Below are positions 7,383 through 11,627 of a DNA stretch of 11,627 nucleotides, piece after piece. The notes under the pieces were generated by a model. It worked only from the letters and a program-made list of their open reading frames with translations, ran no database searches and was not told the DNA's origin. Made by a program: the position numbers and the translations under genes. The stretch is from Planctomycetota bacterium. Lineage in GTDB: Bacteria; Planctomycetota; Planctomycetia; Pirellulales; Pirellulaceae. The stretch covers positions 1 through 11,627 of the forward strand of contig JAPLNJ010000405.1 in NCBI GenBank assembly GCA_026692885.1, in the 5' to 3' direction. Numbering within the stretch: position 1 is the first letter of the stretch; the number at the start of each line of letters is the position of its first letter.

Positions 7383-7967
7383 TCAGCCGCCAGCCACCCC
7401 GACCCTTGCCGCCGGACCGGCTTCCTGGCTGGGATAGCGCGCGGTTTCGCCCAAGCGGCGGCAGAGCTCGTTGACTTCCTGCTTGAGTTCCTGCACGCGG
7501 TCCTCGCGGCCCAGCATGACATCCTGCCAGCGTTGCAGTTCCTCCAGTTGGCGATTGCTCTTTTCCTCCGCCTGTTTACGTTCCCGGCGGAGACATTTCT
7601 GCTCCAAGCCGCCTAGGACCGCCGGTCCCAGCCGCTTGAGGTGCTCCTTGATTACGTAGTCCCAGGCTCCCGCCTTCATGCACGCCACGGCCGTGTCCTC
7701 GTTCTGGGAGCCGGTGACAATGATAAAGGGGACCTCCGGCACTCGCTCCCGCGCCAGCTGCAACGCCGTCATACCGTCAAAGTGGGGAAGCTTATAGTCG
7801 GACAAGATGAAATCCGGCCGGAAGGCTTCCAAGGCCGCGAGAAATTCCTCCCGTGACTCGACGCGCAGGAACTCGGCATGGGGCCGCACGAGTCTGACCT
7901 CACGCTCTTCGAGCTCCGCATCCGTGGGCAGGTCTTCCACAATCAAGACCCGTAGGATTTCAGTCAT
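7383..7967 (-). CDS. Single-receiver response regulator with coiled-coil tail (194 aa)
   Basis: Residues 5-125 form a receiver domain: acidic pair E11/D12, phospho-acceptor D57 in FILSDYKLP, Thr85 in FIIVTGS and Lys107 in YVIKEHL, all in place. No DNA-binding or enzymatic output follows. Residues about 128-185 are a charged coiled coil ending in LGREDRVQELKQEVNELC and RYPSQ, a segment I know as a linker or end piece in PAS and histidine-kinase proteins. The last ten residues are low-complexity Ala/Gly. The ATG has GAGGAG eight bases upstream. It lies between the receptor-kinase gene and the hybrid kinase on the same strand, so it may be a phosphate carrier or adaptor between them. The coiled coil could dimerise it or dock a kinase. 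The tail may also mark an old truncation of a larger REC-kinase; the sequence cannot decide this. Confidence 0.93.
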   Translation of the reverse strand: MTEILRVLIVEDLPTDAELEEREVRLVRPHAEFLRVESREEFLAALEAFRPDFILSDYKLPHFDGMTALQLARERVPEVPFIIVTGSQNEDTAVACMKAGAWDYVIKEHLKRLGPAVLGGLEQKCLRRERKQAEEKSNRQLEELQRWQDVMLGREDRVQELKQEVNELCRRLGETARYPSQEAGPAARVGVAGG

Positions 7968-8041
7968 CGAAGTTGCTCCTCATGGTTTTCGTTGTACGGC
8001 GCCACAAACCCAGACTGGGCATCGTATGCCACGACTCTTCC

Positions 8042-8241
8042 GCCCCAAAGGGGCGAAAACCGGGATTTATACCGCACGCGGTTGAGGATGGCACATCCTC
8101 GTTTAACCCGGAGCCAACGGCGACGGCGTGTTTCACAGGGCGCCGTCGCCGTTGGCTCCGGATTAAACGAGCCAATGCCAACCGCGTGCGGTATAACGAC
8201 GACGCGTTGCTTCGGTAAATTTGTCTTGGCCCCTTCGGGGC
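8042..8241. repeat. Nested palindromic element between sensor kinase and response regulator
   Basis: The gap 7968-8287 is filled by this structure. Outer arms 8067-8084 and 8179-8196 pair perfectly over 18 bp (TATACCGCACGCGGTTG type). Inner arms 8101-8128 and 8141-8168 pair over 28 bp with a single mismatch (C8107 opposite A8162), around a 12-base loop. A side hairpin, GAGGATG/CATCCTC, occupies 8084-8100. Small GCCCC/GGGGC hairpins (8042-8054 and 8229-8241) bound the whole, with GGGGCGGAA-like ends in opposite orientation. No ORF of note lies inside. It resembles a MITE-like or REP-like element. In RNA from either strand it would make a strong branched fold that could limit read-through to the regulator gene. 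Confidence 0.88.
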
Positions 8242-8287
8242 GGAAAGCCTCGGCGAGTCCGCGGCTCGCATCCTGACAGTTCACCCC

Positions 8288-8428
8288 TCACTTCGGCGGC
8301 TGGTTCACCAGCAGCCAGTACAGGCCCAGTTTGCTCATGGCATCGATAAAGACATCGGCACTGACAGGCTTCACCACGTAGCTGTTCGCGCCGAGCGCAT
8401 AGGCTATCTTGATATTACTTTCCTTGTC
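8288..8428 (-). pseudogene. C-terminal remnant of an Rcp1-like response regulator
   Basis: A 46-codon reading frame ending in TGA at 8288-8290 encodes the last third of a receiver domain: AYALGANSYVVKP with the conserved lysine, then DVFIDAMSKLGLYWLLVNQPP, the usual ending of small Rcp1-type regulators that follow phytochrome-like and related sensor kinases. The N-terminal two thirds, including the phospho-acceptor Asp and the start codon, are absent; the frame is closed by TAG at 8429-8431. The remnant overlaps the last 14 bases of the receptor-kinase gene in another frame. The simplest reading is a deletion that removed the kinase-regulator gap and most of the regulator. It cannot be functional as it stands. 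Confidence 0.85.
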
Positions 8429-11400
8429 CTAAGGTAAAATGTAACGTCGCCCCTTGGCCAATTTCTCCTTCCGCCCAGACCCGGCCACCGTGGCGATTGA
8501 TGATACGTTGCACAATGGCCAGCCCCACGCCCGTGCCCTCGAACTCCTGGCTGCTGTGCAGTCGCTGAAACACCCCGAAGAGCTTGTTCACGTACCGCAT
8601 GTCGAAACCCGCGCCGTGGTCCCGGACCGAATACACGATCTCGCCTGCCCGCTGCTCCGCGCTCACCTCGATCACGGCCCGTTCGTTCTTGGAGGAATAC
8701 TTGATCGCGTTCGAGAGCAGGTTCCTCCAGACCTGACGGAGGAGGGTCGGGTCCCCGACCACGAATGGCAGAGCGCCGACGTGAAGATCGATCCGCTCCC
8801 GGCCTGCGGGAGTTGTCAATTCAAAGAAGATCGACCTGGCCATGGTCGCCAGGTCCACGGCCGCAAGCTGCATGTCCGCCCGGCCAACGTGCGAGAAGGC
8901 CAACAAAGCGTCAATCAGCTGGCTCATGTCCCTGGCGCTCTGGCTGATGACGGAGCAGATGCGCTGTCCCTCGGCATCCAGATAGGATCCATAGTCTTCG
9001 AACAGGATGCGGGTGTAGCCGTCCACAGCCCGTAGCGGCGCTCGCAGGTCGTGGGACACCGAGTAGGAGAATGCTTCCAGCTCCTTGTTGGCGGCCTCCA
9101 ATTGGGCCGTGCGTTCGGTCACGCGCTGCTCCAGTTCTGCGGCATGGCGCCGCGTCTCTTGCAGCAGACGGGCCTGTTCGATCGCAATGGTGATCTGCCC
9201 CGCCACTTCACCGGCGATCTCGATTTCCTCCGAAGTCATGGGTCGGGGACTCTCCCAGCCGACATTCAACGCGCCGTACAAGCCCTGTGCCGAAACCAGC
9301 GGCACGTTGATGGAGGACCGTGTTCCTTCCGCCTGGAGGAGTCGAGCCACAACCGAAGGCGACATCCCCGGGGTCGTGTCCTCCACGATCTCCATCTTGC
9401 CTTGCCGCAAGATCTCCAGATCTCCATAGGCTTCCTCCGCCAGGACCTTTCCGGTCTGCACGCTCGTCACACCGTTCACGTCGGCCGCGAAAATCCGCAC
9501 CTCCTTTCTTCCCAGATCAAAGATGCCGACACTGGCGCGTTGGCAATGCAGCAGGCCGCGGAGATGCAACAGGGTCGTCTGGGCAATCTCTTCGGGCGAT
9601 TCGACGGACTGCCGAATGGCCTGGTCGATTTTGTGCAGGTTCTGCAAACGCTCGGCTTGCCTGTGCACGGCCACCTCCGCCCGCTGGTGCTCGGCAATCT
9701 CCGCCTGGAGCAATTGGTTGGAGCGGGCCAGTTCGGTGGTGCGTTCCGCGACGCGTTGTTCCACCTCCGCATGGGCGCGGCGCAGCTCGCTCTGCGTCTG
9801 CTCCAAAGTGGTCTTTTCGCGTTGGAGTTCCCGGTTGAGCGTCCGCAGTTGGGCGGGGCTGGGAAGGGCCAGGAGTTTGGGGAGCAGGGGCCAGATCACG
9901 ATGGCCGAGGCCAGGGAAATGACGGCGCAAAAACTGTCCACCAGGGCTTGCCACCAGTCCACCTGACGCCAGATCCCGATGATATGGACAAAATGCGTGG
10001 TTCCGCAGGCCAGGATGAACGCGCCAAACAGGACCAGGACCCAGGAAAACGGCAGGTCCTTTCGCTTCGTAACAAACACCACCAGGAACACCGGGATGGA
10101 AGCGTACGAGACGGCGATCAACCCGTTGGCAATCGCCATGACCATCATCAGGGCCGGCGTCATGGTGCCGACCAGCGCGCCCCGGATTTCCGGCCCGTCC
10201 CCCATGGTCAGCATGGGCAAGACAATCAGGATGGCCAGCGCGGCGGCCGGTGCCAGGATGCGGGGCAGGAGGGAGAAGATTGCGGATTGCAGATTGCGGA
10301 TTGCGGATTGCGGATGGTAGCAGGGTGGGCTGGGCGGCGCGACGGGGCGGCCGATGGCGCCGCGCAGACGCAGGCTGTTGGTGACGACAAAGACGGAACT
10401 GAAGGCCATGGCGCCGGCGGCAAGCATCGGACTCAGCAGACCGTAAGCAGCCAGCGGAATCAGGGCCACATTGTAGAACAGCGCCCAGACCAGATTCTGG
10501 ATGATGGTCTGGAGGGTGTCACGGGACAAGGTAATGGCCCGCCCCACCCCGCGCAGATCGCCGCTGATCAACGTGATACCGGCGGACGCCATCGCCACAT
10601 CGGTGCCGGTGCCAATGGCCAAGCCGACGTCGGCCTGCGCCAGCGCCGGAGCATCGTTGATGCCATCGCCCACCATGGCGACCACGGGGCGGGGCAAGCC
10701 GGCCGCCGAACTGCCGGCCTGCAGTTTTCGGATCAGCCCCGCTTTTTCGCCGGGCAGCACTCCCGCGCACACCCGATCGATGCCCACCTGCGCGGCAATC
10801 GCCTGGGCCGTGCCAAGGTTGTCGCCGGTCAGCATCACCACCTCCAGGCCGAGCTGGCGCAGTTCGGCGATGGCTTCTCGGGAGCCGGGCTTCACTGTAT
10901 CGGCGACCGCCACAGCGCCTCTCAGGCGAATCGGCAGGAGGCCCTCCGCGCCACTGGCGGCCACCAGTATCACGGTTTTGCCTGCGGCCTGCAGCCGGGT
11001 GACGTCCGGTTGCAGGGCGTCCAGGGCAAGGCCCTCCTGCTCCATCATCCGCGGATTACCGATGATCACGGTTTGGCGGTCCACGGTGGCGTGAATTCCC
11101 AAACCGCCGGCCGCCCGAAACTGCTCCGGCTCAGCCAGACTCAGGCCCCGCTCGTGCGCCGCCTTGACCAAGGCCGCGCCCAGGGGGTGCTCCGAGCCGC
11201 GTTCCGCGCTGGCCGCCAGTCGCAACACGTCATTCGCCAGGTGCGACGGCGCCACGAGGATGTCCGTGACCTCCGGCTGGCCTTGCGTGATCGTGCCGGT
11301 CTTGTCCAGCACCACCACGGTCACGCGACCGGCGCGTTCCAACGCTTCGCTGGTTTTGAAAAGAATTCCCTGCTCCGCGCCTTGGCTCGAACCCACCAGG

Positions 11401-11627
11401 ATGGCCGTCGGCGTGGCCAGGCCGATGGCACAGGGGCACGCGATGACCAGCACCGCGACGGCATTCATCAGCGCCGCCGACCAGCCAACCCCGGCGACAT
11501 TGAGCCAACCGAGGAAGGTCAACAACGCCAGCGCCACAATGATCGGCACGAAATAGCGGCCGATCTCGTCCGTCAGATTTTGGATCGGCGCTTTGCTGGA
11601 TTGCGCTTCCTGCACGAGGCGCACGAT
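8415..11627 (-). CDS. Cu(I)-ATPase / ethylene-receptor-like histidine kinase fusion (partial, 5' end beyond window)
   Basis: Open at the right edge; residues are numbered from the GTG at 11624. Residues 1-421 are a P1B-1 copper ATPase from just after the actuator domain: CPC at 63-65, phosphorylated D107 in DKTGT, H146-P147, TGDN (266-269), GDGIND (319-324), Y384-N385 and M406..S409-S410, the full Cu(I)-site signature. The metal-binding N terminus and TGE loop lie outside. A linker (422-455, with a 7-bp repeat) and an extra hydrophobic helix (about 456-474) follow. Residues 489-585 are an ETR1-type membrane domain: SYASIP (506-511), then [12 protein letters not shown] with the Cu-binding Cys540 and His544. 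A coiled coil, GAF (about 660-820), HisKA (H858 in [11 protein letters not shown]) and HATPase (N972, DHGAGFD, GTGVGL) complete it. Frame is uninterrupted. Expected role: inner-membrane copper pump joined to a Cu-dependent sensor kinase. Ligand (ethylene or copper) is inferred. The last four residues probably derive from the deletion junction at 8429. Confidence 0.95.
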   Translation of the reverse strand: MVRLVQEAQSSKAPIQNLTDEIGRYFVPIIVALALLTFLGWLNVAGVGWSAALMNAVAVLVIACPCAIGLATPTAILVGSSQGAEQGILFKTSEALERAGRVTVVVLDKTGTITQGQPEVTDILVAPSHLANDVLRLAASAERGSEHPLGAALVKAAHERGLSLAEPEQFRAAGGLGIHATVDRQTVIIGNPRMMEQEGLALDALQPDVTRLQAAGKTVILVAASGAEGLLPIRLRGAVAVADTVKPGSREAIAELRQLGLEVVMLTGDNLGTAQAIAAQVGIDRVCAGVLPGEKAGLIRKLQAGSSAAGLPRPVVAMVGDGINDAPALAQADVGLAIGTGTDVAMASAGITLISGDLRGVGRAITLSRDTLQTIIQNLVWALFYNVALIPLAAYGLLSPMLAAGAMAFSSVFVVTNSLRLRGAIGRPVAPPSPPCYHPQSAIRNLQSAIFSLLPRILAPAAALAILIVLPMLTMGDGPEIRGALVGTMTPALMMVMAIANGLIAVSYASIPVFLVVFVTKRKDLPFSWVLVLFGAFILACGTTHFVHIIGIWRQVDWWQALVDSFCAVISLASAIVIWPLLPKLLALPSPAQLRTLNRELQREKTTLEQTQSELRRAHAEVEQRVAERTTELARSNQLLQAEIAEHQRAEVAVHRQAERLQNLHKIDQAIRQSVESPEEIAQTTLLHLRGLLHCQRASVGIFDLGRKEVRIFAADVNGVTSVQTGKVLAEEAYGDLEILRQGKMEIVEDTTPGMSPSVVARLLQAEGTRSSINVPLVSAQGLYGALNVGWESPRPMTSEEIEIAGEVAGQITIAIEQARLLQETRRHAAELEQRVTERTAQLEAANKELEAFSYSVSHDLRAPLRAVDGYTRILFEDYGSYLDAEGQRICSVISQSARDMSQLIDALLAFSHVGRADMQLAAVDLATMARSIFFELTTPAGRERIDLHVGALPFVVGDPTLLRQVWRNLLSNAIKYSSKNERAVIEVSAEQRAGEIVYSVRDHGAGFDMRYVNKLFGVFQRLHSSQEFEGTGVGLAIVQRIINRHGGRVWAEGEIGQGATLHFTLGQGK
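10279..10313 (-). repeat. Heptanucleotide tandem repeat inside the fusion linker
   Basis: Five units of ATTGCGG (one is ATTGCAG) on the plus strand, read as CCGCAAT in the gene and translated as [13 protein letters not shown]. It lies between the last ATPase helix and the extra helix that precedes the receptor domain. Three units make 21 bp, so the current number keeps the frame, but gain or loss of one unit would shift it. Arrays of this heptamer encoding NPQSAIR-like peptides recur in unrelated bacterial ORFs, as I remember, so it is probably an inserted mobile or expanding repeat. Confidence 0.92.

Noticed and set aside
10226..10423. Separate start of a stand-alone receptor kinase inside the linker
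   Set aside because: In-frame ATGs exist near residues 471 and 474, but the upstream frame is open through the whole linker and no clear ribosome binding site was found, so a single fused gene is the better call.

Overview
GC-rich bacterial DNA, most likely from a planctomycete (Pirellulales-like). This rests on two long exported paralogs of a type I associate with that phylum, many short palindromic intergenic repeats of a kind I remember from planctomycete genomes, and a decayed HNH nuclease of a family common there. The assignment is inference; nothing in the window fixes taxonomy.

Left part (1-4834, plus strand): an upstream stretch holds a frameshifted HNH-endonuclease relic on the minus strand (about 98-410). 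Two exported proteins of unknown function follow in tandem (522-2264 and 2495-4834). They are clear paralogs. The second carries an extra N-terminal jelly-roll (CBM4/9-like) domain. The gap between them is packed with small hairpins that almost all have an AGA/TCT triloop.

Right part (5048-11627, minus strand): a signalling cluster, read right to left. It begins with a very large ORF, open at the right edge, that joins the C-terminal two thirds of a Cu(I)-exporting P1B-1 ATPase (CopA/RAN1 type) to a complete ethylene-receptor-type (ETR1-like) membrane domain, a GAF domain and a histidine kinase. After it come the last 46 codons of a deleted Rcp1-like response regulator, an intact response regulator with a coiled-coil tail (7383-7967), and a REC-HisKA-HATPase-REC hybrid kinase (5048-6856). 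The genes are separated by repeat-filled gaps: 7968-8287 holds a nested 130-bp palindrome, and 6857-7382 holds two head-to-head repeat copies. A third copy lies just beyond the hybrid kinase, so roughly 150-bp direct repeats flank that gene.

The main discovery is the copper pump fused to the copper-dependent ethylene receptor. In plants the copper ATPase RAN1 supplies the Cu(I) cofactor that ETR1 needs to bind ethylene; here the two functions are on one polypeptide. An extra transmembrane helix in the linker gives the receptor the right membrane orientation. The linker is built partly on a 7-bp tandem repeat, which is not a multiple of three and could switch the fusion on and off. Two polar residues thought to matter for ethylene binding in ETR1 (Asp25, Lys91) are replaced by Asn and Asp. 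A plausible working model is that the receptor-kinase senses ethylene or copper and passes phosphate to the nearby receivers; the original partner regulator seems to have been mostly deleted.
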